Assembly (NCBI RefSeq): GCF_000701405.1
Contig: NZ_JNIV01000021.1
Span: forward strand, 1-53,497
Length of the DNA stretch: 53,497 nucleotides
DNA from: Deinococcus marmoris DSM 12784
GTDB taxonomy: Bacteria > Deinococcota > Deinococci > Deinococcales > Deinococcaceae
Direction: 5' to 3'
Each line of letters opens with the position of its first letter. Within the stretch, counting starts at the first letter, position 1. Under the pieces are notes generated by a model that saw nothing but the letters and a program-made list of their open reading frames with translations, was not told where the DNA came from and searched no databases. This document shows, one piece after another, positions 11,167 to 20,242 of this stretch. A program made the translations under genes and the position numbers.

Positions 11167-12117
11167 ATGATGCGCGCCGTGACCTCCGCCCCCCAGTCCC
11201 TCTCGCACGCAGAGACCTTAAGGGCCGCGCTGGCGCAGCTCGACGGCGTGATTCTGGGCAAGCCGGGGCAGATCCGGCTGGCGGTGGCCTGCCTGCTGGC
11301 GCGTGGGCATCTGCTGATCGAGGACCAGCCGGGGGTGGGCAAGACCACGCTGGCCGGGGCGCTGGCCCGCACCTTCGGCCTGGACTTCCGGCGCGTGCAG
11401 TTCACCGCCGATCTGCTGCCCGCCGATCTGACCGGCATCAGCGTGTGGGACGCTCCCAATTCGGCCTTCCGTTTCCATCCGGGACCAGTCTTCAGCGAGG
11501 TCCTGCTGGCCGACGAGATCAACCGCGCCACCCCCCGCACACAGGGCGCACTGCTGGAGGCGATGGAGGAGCGGCAGGTCAGCGAGGGCGGCGTGACCCG
11601 GCCCCTGCCCGATCCCTTTTTCGTGATCGCCACGCAGAACCCGGCGGCCTTTGTGGGCACCTCGCCGCTGCCCGAGGCGCAACTGGACCGCTTTCTGATG
11701 ACCATCACGCTGGGTTACCCGGACCCACGCGCCGAGCGCACCCTGCTGGAAACCGGGGGCCGCAGCCAGAGCGTTCGTGATCTGGGGGCCGTGCTGGACG
11801 CCCCCACCCTGCTCCAGATGCAGCGCGAGGTGGACGGCATTCACGCGGCAGGCCCGCTGCTGGATTACCTGCAACTGCTGGCCCGCGCCACCCGTGAGCA
11901 TCCGGGGCTGTCGGTGGGCCTCAGCCCGCGCGCCCTGCTGGCGCTGCTGTCTGCCGCCCGTGCCTGGGCCTATCTGGCAGGCCGCCCGATGGCCCTGCCC
12001 GAAGATGTGCAGGCCGTTTTTCCCGCGCTGGCCGCCCACCGCCTACCCGTGCGCGGTCCGGGTGTAGATGTGGCGGGGTTGATCTCCCGGATGCTGGCGG
12101 ACACGCCGATCCCGTGA
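11167..12117 (+). CDS. MoxR family AAA+ ATPase
   Basis: Chaperone-like AAA+ ATPase of 316 residues, thought to help assemble or activate partner proteins encoded next to it. Walker A is DQPGVGKTTLAG (about residues 55-65), Walker B LLADEINRA (about 115), sensor 1 region ATQNPAAFVGTSPLPEAQLDRF (in two parts, about 155-175), and sensor 2 is in the C-terminal lid (GLSPRALLALLSAARAWA). It lies 55 bp upstream of the DUF58-transglutaminase gene, the classic moxR-DUF58-TgpA neighbourhood. TAGGCT is 9 bases before the ATG. Confidence 0.93.
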   Translation: MMRAVTSAPQSLSHAETLRAALAQLDGVILGKPGQIRLAVACLLARGHLLIEDQPGVGKTTLAGALARTFGLDFRRVQFTADLLPADLTGISVWDAPNSAFRFHPGPVFSEVLLADEINRATPRTQGALLEAMEERQVSEGGVTRPLPDPFFVIATQNPAAFVGTSPLPEAQLDRFLMTITLGYPDPRAERTLLETGGRSQSVRDLGAVLDAPTLLQMQREVDGIHAAGPLLDYLQLLARATREHPGLSVGLSPRALLALLSAARAWAYLAGRPMALPEDVQAVFPALAAHRLPVRGPGVDVAGLISRMLADTPIP

Positions 12118-12172
12118 GGCGCACCGTGCAGACAGTGCAAGGAGCCTCGCGCCAGTCGGCTTTCTCCGCCCC

Positions 12173-15091
12173 ATGACCACCAATCAGGCCCGGAAAGCAG
12201 AGCGCCCGGCACCACCTCTTGCCACTCCACGCAACTCAGGCCCGGCTCTTTCCCTGCGGCCCACCCGTTTTGGCCTCGCGTTTCTGCTGCTGGTCACGCT
12301 GACCCTGGTGGGCTGCATCAACTACGGCCTGAGCCTGGGCTATGGCCTGACTTTTCTGCTGGGCGGCGTGTGGGTCATGGCGTCTACCGGGGTGGCCCGC
12401 GCCGCGCGGCAGGTGCGCCTGAGCCTGAGCGCGCCCATTGAAGCCAGTGCTGGTGGTGAAGCGCTGTTCACCCTGTCGGTCACTTCAACGGTGGCGGGTG
12501 CGGTCACGGTCAATCTGAAAAGCAGCGCGGGCGACACCCGGACCGCCACCCTGCGCGTGGCGGCGGGCGAGGTCCGCACCCTGATCGTGCCGGTTCCCGC
12601 CCGCACACGCGGCCCGCTGACGCTGACGGCCTCTGCTCCCGCCGCGCTAGATTTTCTGGGGCTGTGGGCGGCGGGTCTGGCTGCGCCCTCGCCAGTCACG
12701 GTCAACGTCGCCCCGGTCCCGGAGACGAACGCGCCCCCCGCGCCCCCGCGCACGGTACCGGGTCTGGAGGGTGGCCACAGCCGCACGCGCGGCGACGAGG
12801 AATTCGCTGGCCTGCGCCCGTACACCCCCGGCGACTCGCCCCGGCAGATTTCCTGGCGGCATGTGGCCCGCACCGGCAACCTGCTGACCCGCGAGACCGA
12901 CGCCGCGCAGGGACAGGTGCGTCTGCTGGATTGGGAGGATACGGCGGGAGATCCCGAGGCCCGCCTCTCCCGGCTGGCTACCTGGGTGGGGGAGATGGAT
13001 CACGCTGGCCTGCCCTTCGCGCTCAAGTTGCCCGGTGCGGCGCTGGCGGCAGGCAGTGGCGAGACGCAACGGCTGGCTGCCCTGACGCTGCTGGCGGGTG
13101 TTGCTCCCTTTCCCCCGGCCACGCCCCCGGCCCGTCTCAAGCTGCTGGCCGCCACCGACACCGACGCCTTGCGGGTCACGCTGCTGGCGCTGGCGTTCAC
13201 CCTCGTGCCGGGGGTGCTGCGGCAGCCGCTGTGGGATTCGGCGCTGGTGGCGGGGCTGCTGGTCTATGGAGCGCTCCGCACCCGCCGTCCGCTTCCTGCC
13301 ATTCCCACCTGGGCGCTGGGCGTGGTGGCCGGGCTGGCCGCCGTGGGCCTGAACGCCACGTATGGCACGCTGCTGGGCAGTGCCGCCGGGACCGCGCTGC
13401 TGGGGCTGCTGGTGGCCCTCAAAACTGCCGAGAGCCACGGCAGGCGCGACGGCCACCTGCTGGTACTGCTGGGGCTGTTCGTCGCCAGCACGCACTTCTT
13501 TCATGGGCAGGGACCGCTGACCGCCCTGCACGCCATTCTCAGCGCGGCACTGCTGCTGGCGGCGGCCTCGCGCTGGACCGCTCCTACACGCACTGATCTC
13601 AAGGAAAGCAGCCGGGAGAATGAGGCGGATCTGCCAGCCAATCTGATCCGCAGCGGCGGGTTGCTGGCTCTGGCCGCGCCGCTGGCGCTGACGCTGTTCG
13701 TGCTGTTTCCCCGTCCGGAAAGCCCGCTGTGGCAACTGCCGATTCAGGGCGGGGCCACCACGGGTCTGTCCAATGAGATTCGCGCCGGGGAGTACAGCAA
13801 TCTGGCGCAGAACCGCGCGGTGGCCTTTCGCGCCGACTTCACGGGAGAAATGCCCTCCCCGGATCAGCGCTACTGGCGCGGCCCGGTCTACGAGGCGTAT
13901 GACGGCCAGTCCTGGAAGCAGGTGCGGATCGGTGGCCCGTCCCCCAGCACCGAGCCTCTCTCCTCGGCCCCGGCCTGGAACTACACCCTGACGCTGGAGC
14001 CGTCCGGCAATCCCTGGCTGCTGGCGCTGGACGCCCCCCTGGAACTGCCGCAGGGGGCGGTCCTGACCACCGCGTTTCAGGCCGTGACCTTTCGCCCCGT
14101 CAATGCCCGCCGCCGCGTGACCCTGGAAAGCCGTCCGGCCCGCCTGGGCGTCAGCGAGAACCCGGAACGGCTGCAATTTGATCTGTTGCTCCCCGCCGGA
14201 CAGAGTCCACGCGCCGCCGCGCTGGGCGAAAGCTGGCGGGGCCTGTTGCCGCAGGAGCGCATCGAGGCGGGACTGGATTACCTGCGCCGGGGTAGCTTCT
14301 CGTACACCCTCTCGCCGCCGCTGCTGCCCGCGCAGGACCGGGTGGACGCCTTTCTGTTCGGCACGAAACAGGGTTTTTGCGAACACTACGCGCAGTCCTT
14401 CGTGTTCCTGATGCGCGCCGCCGGACTGCCCGCCCGCATCGTCGGCGGCTACCTGGGCGGAGAGGTCAACCCCGACGGCGGCTACCTGATCGTGCGCCAG
14501 CAGGACGCCCACGCCTGGGCCGAGGTCTGGGTGGCGGGCCAGGGCTGGCAGCGCGTGGACCCCACCGCCGTGGTAGCCCCCGCCCGCGTGAGTGCCGGGC
14601 TGTCCACCGCATTGAGCCGCCCGCAGGCCGCTGCCGCCGCCGCACCTACCTCGCTGGGTCGCCTGGGCCTGCGGCTGGACGCCCTGCAAAACCGCTGGAA
14701 CGATCTGGTGGTGGGCTATGACGGCTCCCAGCAGCAGGCGCTGCTGTCGCGGGTGGGGCTGGGCGGCGTCGGTTCGGCGGGGTATCTGGCGGTGCTGCCC
14801 CTGCTGCTGGCGCTGGCGCTGCTGCCTGCGCTGTGGTGGCTGCGGCAGGGGGCACGCCCGCGTGATCCTGCCGCCCGCGCGCTGCATGACCTGACCGTGC
14901 GCCTGCGCCTGCCCCGCGCCCCCGGCGAAACCCCCAGCGCCTATGCCGCCCGCGCCACCGCCGCCCGCCCCCATCTGGCCCCCGCGCTGAACGAGGTGGT
15001 CCGCGCTTACCACGCTGCACGTTATGCGCCGGGCGACCCGGCAGAGGCTCTAAAGACGCTGGCACTGGCGCTGCGAAAGGTCAAACGGTAG
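12173..15091 (+). CDS. DUF58 / TgpA-type transglutaminase fusion, membrane protein
   Basis: 972 residues that join two proteins normally encoded by neighbouring genes. Residues about 25-70 are two membrane segments, 75-200 a beta-rich region, and 205-240 the DUF58 hallmark (GDEEFAGLRPYTPGD, then ISWRHVARTG). From about 345 comes a multi-pass membrane part like the N-terminus of TgpA/DUF3488, then an extracytoplasmic transglutaminase core. The catalytic triad is visible as Cys736 (GFCEHYAQS), His780 (DAHAWAEVW) and Asp796 (VDPTAV). A last membrane helix (about 865-885) precedes a DUF4129-like tail. Partner of the adjacent MoxR; a role in cell-envelope protein processing is inference. A fused gene versus a sequencing error at the junction cannot be separated here. 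Confidence 0.88.
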   Translation: MTTNQARKAERPAPPLATPRNSGPALSLRPTRFGLAFLLLVTLTLVGCINYGLSLGYGLTFLLGGVWVMASTGVARAARQVRLSLSAPIEASAGGEALFTLSVTSTVAGAVTVNLKSSAGDTRTATLRVAAGEVRTLIVPVPARTRGPLTLTASAPAALDFLGLWAAGLAAPSPVTVNVAPVPETNAPPAPPRTVPGLEGGHSRTRGDEEFAGLRPYTPGDSPRQISWRHVARTGNLLTRETDAAQGQVRLLDWEDTAGDPEARLSRLATWVGEMDHAGLPFALKLPGAALAAGSGETQRLAALTLLAGVAPFPPATPPARLKLLAATDTDALRVTLLALAFTLVPGVLRQPLWDSALVAGLLVYGALRTRRPLPAIPTWALGVVAGLAAVGLNATYGTLLGSAAGTALLGLLVALKTAESHGRRDGHLLVLLGLFVASTHFFHGQGPLTALHAILSAALLLAAASRWTAPTRTDLKESSRENEADLPANLIRSGGLLALAAPLALTLFVLFPRPESPLWQLPIQGGATTGLSNEIRAGEYSNLAQNRAVAFRADFTGEMPSPDQRYWRGPVYEAYDGQSWKQVRIGGPSPSTEPLSSAPAWNYTLTLEPSGNPWLLALDAPLELPQGAVLTTAFQAVTFRPVNARRRVTLESRPARLGVSENPERLQFDLLLPAGQSPRAAALGESWRGLLPQERIEAGLDYLRRGSFSYTLSPPLLPAQDRVDAFLFGTKQGFCEHYAQSFVFLMRAAGLPARIVGGYLGGEVNPDGGYLIVRQQDAHAWAEVWVAGQGWQRVDPTAVVAPARVSAGLSTALSRPQAAAAAAPTSLGRLGLRLDALQNRWNDLVVGYDGSQQQALLSRVGLGGVGSAGYLAVLPLLLALALLPALWWLRQGARPRDPAARALHDLTVRLRLPRAPGETPSAYAARATAARPHLAPALNEVVRAYHAARYAPGDPAEALKTLALALRKVKR

Positions 15092-15256
15092 AAACGCACT
15101 CGCGCGCGCATCCAGGCCGGAATGAAGAGTCGTTTGCTGGCGTGCAGCGCGGCGTCATTGCCACTCAGGGTGAAGACTCTGAGGCTCTGGAAGTTGCGCT
15201 GAACAGCGTCCCAGGCGCGTCTTGATCCGAACGGGCCGGCATCCGGCTTGCATACA

Positions 15257-15285
15257 TTGACAGCCCCTGCATTCCGGGCTATATT
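15257..15285 (+). promoter_or_regulatory. Consensus sigma70-type promoter
   Basis: TTGACA (15257-15262), a 17-bp spacer, then TATATT (15280-15285): one of the best promoters in the window. The predicted start is about 15292, yet no gene follows; a terminator hairpin begins about 6 bases later. Confidence 0.75.
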
Positions 15286-15297
15286 GAAGAAATCAAG

Positions 15298-15318
15298 GCG
15301 GCCTTCGGGCCGCTTTTT
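15298..15318 (+). terminator. Intrinsic terminator directly behind a strong promoter
   Basis: GCGGCC-TTCG-GGCCGC followed by TTTTT: a perfect 6-bp GC stem with a stable UUCG-type loop and a U-run. It would end RNA from the promoter at 15257-15285 after roughly 25 bases, and could also terminate read-through from the DUF58-transglutaminase gene. Confidence 0.8.
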
Positions 15319-15415
15319 CCGTTGCCGGGTATTGGTCAGCGGCGTTCAATCCAGGGCCATCATTCAGTGCCGTGACTGAGCGCCGCGCGGCACCATGGGT
15401 CTGAAGGAGGACGCT

Positions 15416-15514
15416 GTGAAGACCGTGTCCGATACGCATTCATCACCTCCCGGACAGCGCTCCAGCGGGTTCGCCTATGCAGGCAGAGGGTCGTTCCCGA
15501 CTGTGGCGACATAG
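15416..15514 (+). CDS. Candidate small protein, 32 residues
   Basis: GTG start with a strong GGAGG Shine-Dalgarno 5 bases upstream (15406-15410), then a frame of 32 codons to TAG at 15512-15514. The product (KTVSDTHSSPPGQR..., rich in S, G, P) matches nothing I know. It lies in the 510-bp gap before the histidine kinase gene. It could be a leader peptide, or chance. The remainder of the gap shows only the promoter-terminator pair and, near 15150-15225, a frame (GVIATQGEDSEAL...) that could be a decayed gene end. Confidence 0.3.
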   Translation: MKTVSDTHSSPPGQRSSGFAYAGRGSFPTVAT

Positions 15515-15602
15515 ACTGGGCCATACTCTTCCATCTGTCCATTCACGTCGTTCAACGCTGACAGTCGCCCACAGAAGGCGCTCTGCACCGCAGGAGACGG
15601 CC

Positions 15603-17318
15603 ATGACCCGTACTGATCCTGTTTCCCAACCCGCCGAATCCGAGATGGCCGCCCTGATCCGCGACTTCGACTGGGCCGCCACACCGCTGGGTCCCCGCGC
15701 CAACTGGCCAGTCAGCCTGCGCGTGCTGACCGACATGCTGCTCTGCCATCCCCTGGCCATGACCCTGCTGTGGGGCAGCGAGCTGATCCAGCTTTACAAC
15801 GATCCCTGCCGCGTCCTCATGGGCGACAAACACCCCGGCGGGCTGGGACAGCCCAACCGCACGAGCTGGTCAGAAGACTGGCCCGTCACCGCGCCGATCT
15901 ACGACGGCGTCCTGGCGCGCGGCGAGACCTTCAAGTTCATGGACCAGCCCCTGACCCTGCGCCGACACGGCCACGACGAACGGGTGTTTCTCAACCTGAC
16001 ATACAGCCCGGTCTGCGGTGACGACGGCGCGGTGGGCGGCGTGCTGGTGACTGTCATCGAGACCACCCGGCGGGTGCAGGCCGAACAGGCTGCACAAACG
16101 CACCGCCGCGAGATGGAGCGGGTCAATGCGGCGCTGGAGGTCTTTGCCGTGTTGACCCGTGACCTGGCGCTGGACACCGATCCGCTGACGCTAATCCACC
16201 ACGCCCAGCAGGCGGTTCTCCCGCTGCTGGACACCCACTTCTCGCAGTATTACGAGCCGGTGGCCGGACGCTGGTATGTCCGCTCCCAGGTGGGGCATGT
16301 CCAGACGCCCGCCTTGCAGGCCGCTCTGGACGCTGGCGTCCCCTTCGAGAAAGCTCCCACTTTGCAGAATGTCTGGCACCGTGGCGCGGCGGACTATCAG
16401 GATGTCTATGCGCCGCCGGCAGATGGGCTGCCCCACAGCGAGGCCATCCCCTTCGCCACTGTGGCGCTGCCGGTCCGGGTCAGTGGACAGATGCAGGGCG
16501 TGCTGGTCTTCGCGCTGCCCAGCGCGCGGACGTGGACCCCGGCAGACCACGCGGTCCTCGCCACCGTGGAGCGCAGCCTGAGTCTGGCCCTGGAACGCGC
16601 CGCGAAGATCCAGCAGGTCGAGCAGCAGCAGGCGGCCTTGCAGGAGGCCAACGAGGAACTCGAAGCCTTCAGTTACAGCGTCTCGCACGATCTGCGGACC
16701 CCGGTGCGGCACATCAAGGGCTTCAGCGAGCTGCTCCGCAGAGACGTGGGCACGGGTCTGGGTCTCAAGGCCACGCACTACCTGACGGTGATCGATGAGG
16801 CGGCGGGGCGGATGAACGTGCTGATCGACGCGATGCTGGAGCTGTCCCGCGCCGCGCGGCTGCCGCTGCGCTCCGGGCCGGTGGACTTGGAAGCGCTGGT
16901 GATCCGGGGGCGGCAGGAGCTGGAAGTGGACGCGTATGACCGTAACGTGCAGTGGCAGGTTTCCCCGCTGCCGCTGGTGACTGGAGATCACGACACCCTG
17001 CAACAGGTGATCACCAACCTGCTGAGCAACGCCGTGAAGTACACCCGGCCACGGCAGACGGCGGTGATTGAGGTCTGGGCCGAGGAGCGCGCAGGAGAGT
17101 GGGCGGTGTTCGTGCGCGACAACGGGGTGGGCTTTGATCCCCGCTATCAGGACCGGCTGTTCGGCGTGTTCCAGCGGCTGCATCTGGAACGCGAGTTCGA
17201 GGGAACCGGGGTGGGGCTGGCGAATGTGCGGCGCATCGTCACGCGGCATGGGGGAACCGTCAGCGCCTCCAGCGTGACGGGTGAGGGAGCCACCTTCGGC
17301 TTCACGCTGCCGCGCTGA
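15603..17318 (+). CDS. PAS/GAF sensor histidine kinase
   Basis: Soluble sensor kinase of 571 residues. A PAS-like domain opens it (about 10-150; DWAATPLGPRANWP is typical of this group), then a GAF domain (about 170-335), a coiled linker, the HisKA box SYSVSHDLRTPVRHI with phospho-acceptor His362, and an HATPase_c domain with N box NLLSNAVKYT, DNGVGFDP and GTGVGLANV. No membrane segment is seen, so the signal is probably cytosolic or carried by a ligand or light-type cofactor; no chromophore site can be claimed. The ATG at 15603 follows CAGGAGACGGCC; a longer frame from 15477 is arginine-rich and non-conserved. Its TGA stop is the first three bases of a dispersed repeat. Confidence 0.9.
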   Translation: MTRTDPVSQPAESEMAALIRDFDWAATPLGPRANWPVSLRVLTDMLLCHPLAMTLLWGSELIQLYNDPCRVLMGDKHPGGLGQPNRTSWSEDWPVTAPIYDGVLARGETFKFMDQPLTLRRHGHDERVFLNLTYSPVCGDDGAVGGVLVTVIETTRRVQAEQAAQTHRREMERVNAALEVFAVLTRDLALDTDPLTLIHHAQQAVLPLLDTHFSQYYEPVAGRWYVRSQVGHVQTPALQAALDAGVPFEKAPTLQNVWHRGAADYQDVYAPPADGLPHSEAIPFATVALPVRVSGQMQGVLVFALPSARTWTPADHAVLATVERSLSLALERAAKIQQVEQQQAALQEANEELEAFSYSVSHDLRTPVRHIKGFSELLRRDVGTGLGLKATHYLTVIDEAAGRMNVLIDAMLELSRAARLPLRSGPVDLEALVIRGRQELEVDAYDRNVQWQVSPLPLVTGDHDTLQQVITNLLSNAVKYTRPRQTAVIEVWAEERAGEWAVFVRDNGVGFDPRYQDRLFGVFQRLHLEREFEGTGVGLANVRRIVTRHGGTVSASSVTGEGATFGFTLPR

Positions 17319-17454
17319 TACGGGCTCCGGTGGAAAGGTGTTGAAAACATCTGCAATCCGAGGAGAGCGAGAAAGAGAAAATGAGTTCCGGGCATGGAGT
17401 GCAGAGATCGGCGCTGTTCCGATTCCTGCCGCGTTACGAACGGAAGCCGTATGA
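17316..17454. repeat. Dispersed repeat copy A (139 bp, terminal inverted repeats)
   Basis: Ends are TGATACGGGCTCCG (17316-17329) and CGGAAGCCGTATGA (17441-17454), which are imperfect inverted repeats of each other. The interior aligns along its whole length with copy B at 34132, sharing for example GTTCCGGGC and GGCGCT. Its first TGA is the stop codon of the histidine kinase. A further end-like sequence, CGGAATTCGCATGA, lies at 17619-17632, so the unit may extend or be followed by a second, degenerate one. Nothing else is recognisable in 17455-17742. Confidence 0.65.
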
Positions 17455-17742
17455 CCAGTGGTTCGGACAGTTTCCGGATTTGAGGCATGTCCAGCGATTT
17501 ACACGAGGTTTTCCGCTTCTCCACCGCGAGAGGTGGGAACGGGAACGGCGTCCCAGAGCCACTTTTCGGATATTTTCCAAACTCCTGGTCAAAAAATGTC
17601 CGAACTATTGATGACAGACGGAATTCGCATGAGGGCCTGCTCCGAGGCGGTTCATCACCGTCCGCACGTTCTCGGTGGGTGAGCTGCACTTGACTCAGCG
17701 AGCGGCCCCGGCCCACGGCCCCAGACTTGCCGGTGCCCTTGA

Positions 17743-20033
17743 TCAGGGAGACGCTTTGGGCAGGACGAAGCCGAAAGTGGCCCCCACCCCAGGTTGCCCT
17801 TCCGCCGTCATCGTTCCGCCGTGCCGGGCCACGATGCGCCGCGCGTTGGCCAGACTGACTGCCGGCCCCTCGAAGTCCTCCTGACGGTGCAGCCGCTGGA
17901 ACATCGTGAACAGCCTGTCGCCGTACTGCGGATTGAAGCCCACGCCGTTGTCGCGCACCAGCACCGCCCAGCTCTGCCCCCGGTCCTCGGCCCAGACCTC
18001 GATTACGGCCCTGTCCCGGCCACGGGTGTACTTCACCGCGTTGTCCACCAGGGCCGTGACCACCCGGCGCAGCAACCCCGCGTCCCCGGTGACGGTGGGC
18101 AGCGCGCCCACCTGCCAGTCGATCTGACGTTGCGGCAGGGCCACGCCCACCTCATGGCGCACGGCACCGAACACCCGGTCCAGTTCCACCTGCTCGGCTT
18201 TCAGCAACTGGCGTGAAGCGCGCGAGACGTCCAGCATGCCGTCGATCAGGGTGTTCAGGGTATCGGCGGCAGTCCTGATGATCCCGAGGTACCGCTCGGC
18301 CTTGTCATCCAGCGGCTCTGGCAGAGAGCGGCGCAGCAGGTCACCAAAGCTGACGATGTGCCGCACCGGGGTCCGCAGGTCATGCGAGACCGAGTACGTG
18401 AAGGCTTCGAGTTCCTCGTTCGACGCCTGGAGCAGATCGCGCTGTGCGGTGACCTGACGGGCCTGCTCGGCGCGTTCCAGGGCCAGGCCGAGGCTGTGAA
18501 CCGTCGTCTTCAGGACGGCCTGATCGGCGGCGCTCCACGGACGCAGCCCGAACAGAGGCGCGTTGAAGATCCCCATCACCTCACCGTTGACCAGCACGGG
18601 CAGGGTGGCCACCGTCGAGACATGTTCGACAAGTTCTGGGGCGACGTCACGGGCGGGATCGTAATGGTCCTGGAACAGCGGCTCGCGGGTCTGGTACGGC
18701 AGGTCCAGGCTGGGAACTTGACCCACGGGGAAGCCCGCGTCGATGGCCGCCTGCAACTCGGGGTTGCCCACGTCACCCCGCTGCGCCGTGGCCCGCCACT
18801 GCCCACCCTGGACCTGCCAGAAGATGACGTAGCCCGGCGGCAGCAGGGAGCGCACCAGGGCGACGGCCTGCCCGATCAGAACGCCAGGATCGCTGGTCAG
18901 CCCCAGTTCGTGGGTCAGCGCCGCGAAACCCTCCAGCGCCTGGGTGCGGGCCAGCAGTTCGGCGTTCTGGGCGGCGAGTTGCCGGGCCGTCTCGGTGCGT
19001 TCCAGGGCCAGCCGGAGGCTGCGTCCCACCGAACGGAACACCGCCTGATGGTGCCCGGACCAGCGCGGGATGTCCTTGATCCCCAGCGCGAACATCGCCT
19101 GGATGGTGCCGCCCACCATCAGGGGGAAGGTGGCGACACTCTGGTAGCTCTCGGTGTGGGCGAAGTGTTCTTTCTGGGGGTCCCAGCCGTCGACGAAGAC
19201 GGGCTGACCCGTCTGCATGGGCTGGGCGAAGACCGGGGTGTCCAGCGGCATACCGGCCTTGATGCTGGCCAGGAGGTCCGGCTGGGCTTCCAGATCGCTG
19301 GTGTAGACCTTGACGCGCCACTGGCCGTCTTCCAGATCGTAGTAGGCGCTGGTGCAGCCGGGGAACAGCAGGGTCAGGACGTCCATCGCCCGCCGGGCCA
19401 GCGCCAGCACGTTGGTCTCGCCGTCCGCAGCTTCCGCGAAACGCACGAAGGCTTCGAGTTCGGCGGTGCGGTCCTGCACCTGCTTTTCCAGGTTGCTGGC
19501 GAGCTGGGCGCGGTCCAGGGCCAGGGCGCAGTGAACGGCCAATGTCTGTAAAAAGTGCCGTTCGTCCGGCGTGAAGTGGTGCGGTTCACGGAAGTCCAGC
19601 ACGATCACGCCCAGTGGGCGGCCACCTTCCACCAGGGGCAGCACCGCGCTGGCCACGGCGGCCACACCGCCTGTGCGGCTTTCGAGGTCCGGGTAGGCGG
19701 CCCCAGCGTACCTGCGTGTTCAAAGTACAGCGGTGTGTTGGTGCGCAGCGCGTCGACGCTGGGACCCGGCCCCTCCAGACTCCGGTCCTGCCAGACGCTG
19801 TCGTCGGTCTGGCCCCGTCTGGCGGCGACGGTCAGGTGGTCACCCTGGACCAGCAGGACCGTCCCGCCGAGACCGCCGAGGGCCTCCAGCACGTCGCGCA
19901 GGACGATCCCGGAGACCGCATCCGGCTGGCGAAGTGCCGCCAGATCCTGCGTCACGCGCTGGAGGTGGACGAGAAGTCGCGTCGCCTGCATCGCCGCTGA
20001 GGGGGACAGACTCGGTGAAGGGACGTCGGTCAT
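17743..20033 (-). pseudogene. Multi-GAF sensor histidine kinase, frameshifted
   Basis: A soluble histidine kinase related to the one at 15603, split by a frameshift. The N-terminal part starts at ATG 20033 (MTDVPSPS) and encodes most of a first GAF domain; coding similarity then moves to another frame at about 19701-19705, where one extra C in the CCCC run would restore a single frame (giving AAYPDLESR). The second part, open from 19665, holds the rest of GAF1, two more GAF-like domains (about FVRFAEAADGE and FAALTHELGL), the HisKA box SVSHDLRTPVRHI and an HATPase_c domain (DNAVKYT, DNGVGFNP). The G box reads GPAVSLAN instead of GTGVGLAN, so ATP binding may be weakened. Real decay or a base-call error are both possible. 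Confidence 0.8.
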
Positions 20034-20074
20034 GGATACCGGGCAGTGTAGACGCTCAGGCGGCCCGGTGCGGC

Positions 20075-20242
20075 TGATACGGACTGTGGCTGACCCGTGA
20101 TGCAACCACCGCAAAACCCGGCCAACGGGACCCGCAGAACGGCGAGGTGGAGAAACCAGAGCAGGGCAAAGGATGGATTCCAGAATGGCCTTCGCTTTCG
20201 GCGCTTTCCCGGAAGCTCACAGGTTGGCTGGAGTGCGTCTCA
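20075..20242. repeat. Dispersed repeat copy C (degenerate, about 168 bp)
   Basis: Left end TGATACGGACTGTG (20075-20088); right end TGGAGTGCGTCTCA (20229-20242), which matches the copy B right end at about 10 of 13 positions. The interior shares GGCGCTTTCCC with copy B at the same distance from the right end, but is longer and more diverged. Its final TCA, read on the minus strand, is the TGA stop of the GGDEF gene. Confidence 0.45.

Noticed and set aside
12647..15013. 788-residue open frame on the minus strand opposite the DUF58-transglutaminase gene
   Set aside because: Composition is Gln/Arg/Gly-rich with no motifs; it is a mirror frame of a GC-rich gene whose own motifs and catalytic triad are clear.
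15130..15225. Possible gene end (GVIATQGEDSEAL...) upstream of the promoter-terminator pair
   Set aside because: Too short, no start, and no recognisable family; chance in GC-rich DNA cannot be excluded.
17381..17693. Short plus-strand frames within repeat copy A and the region after it
   Set aside because: They lie in repeat DNA, lack a Shine-Dalgarno or -10 box, and their products match nothing.
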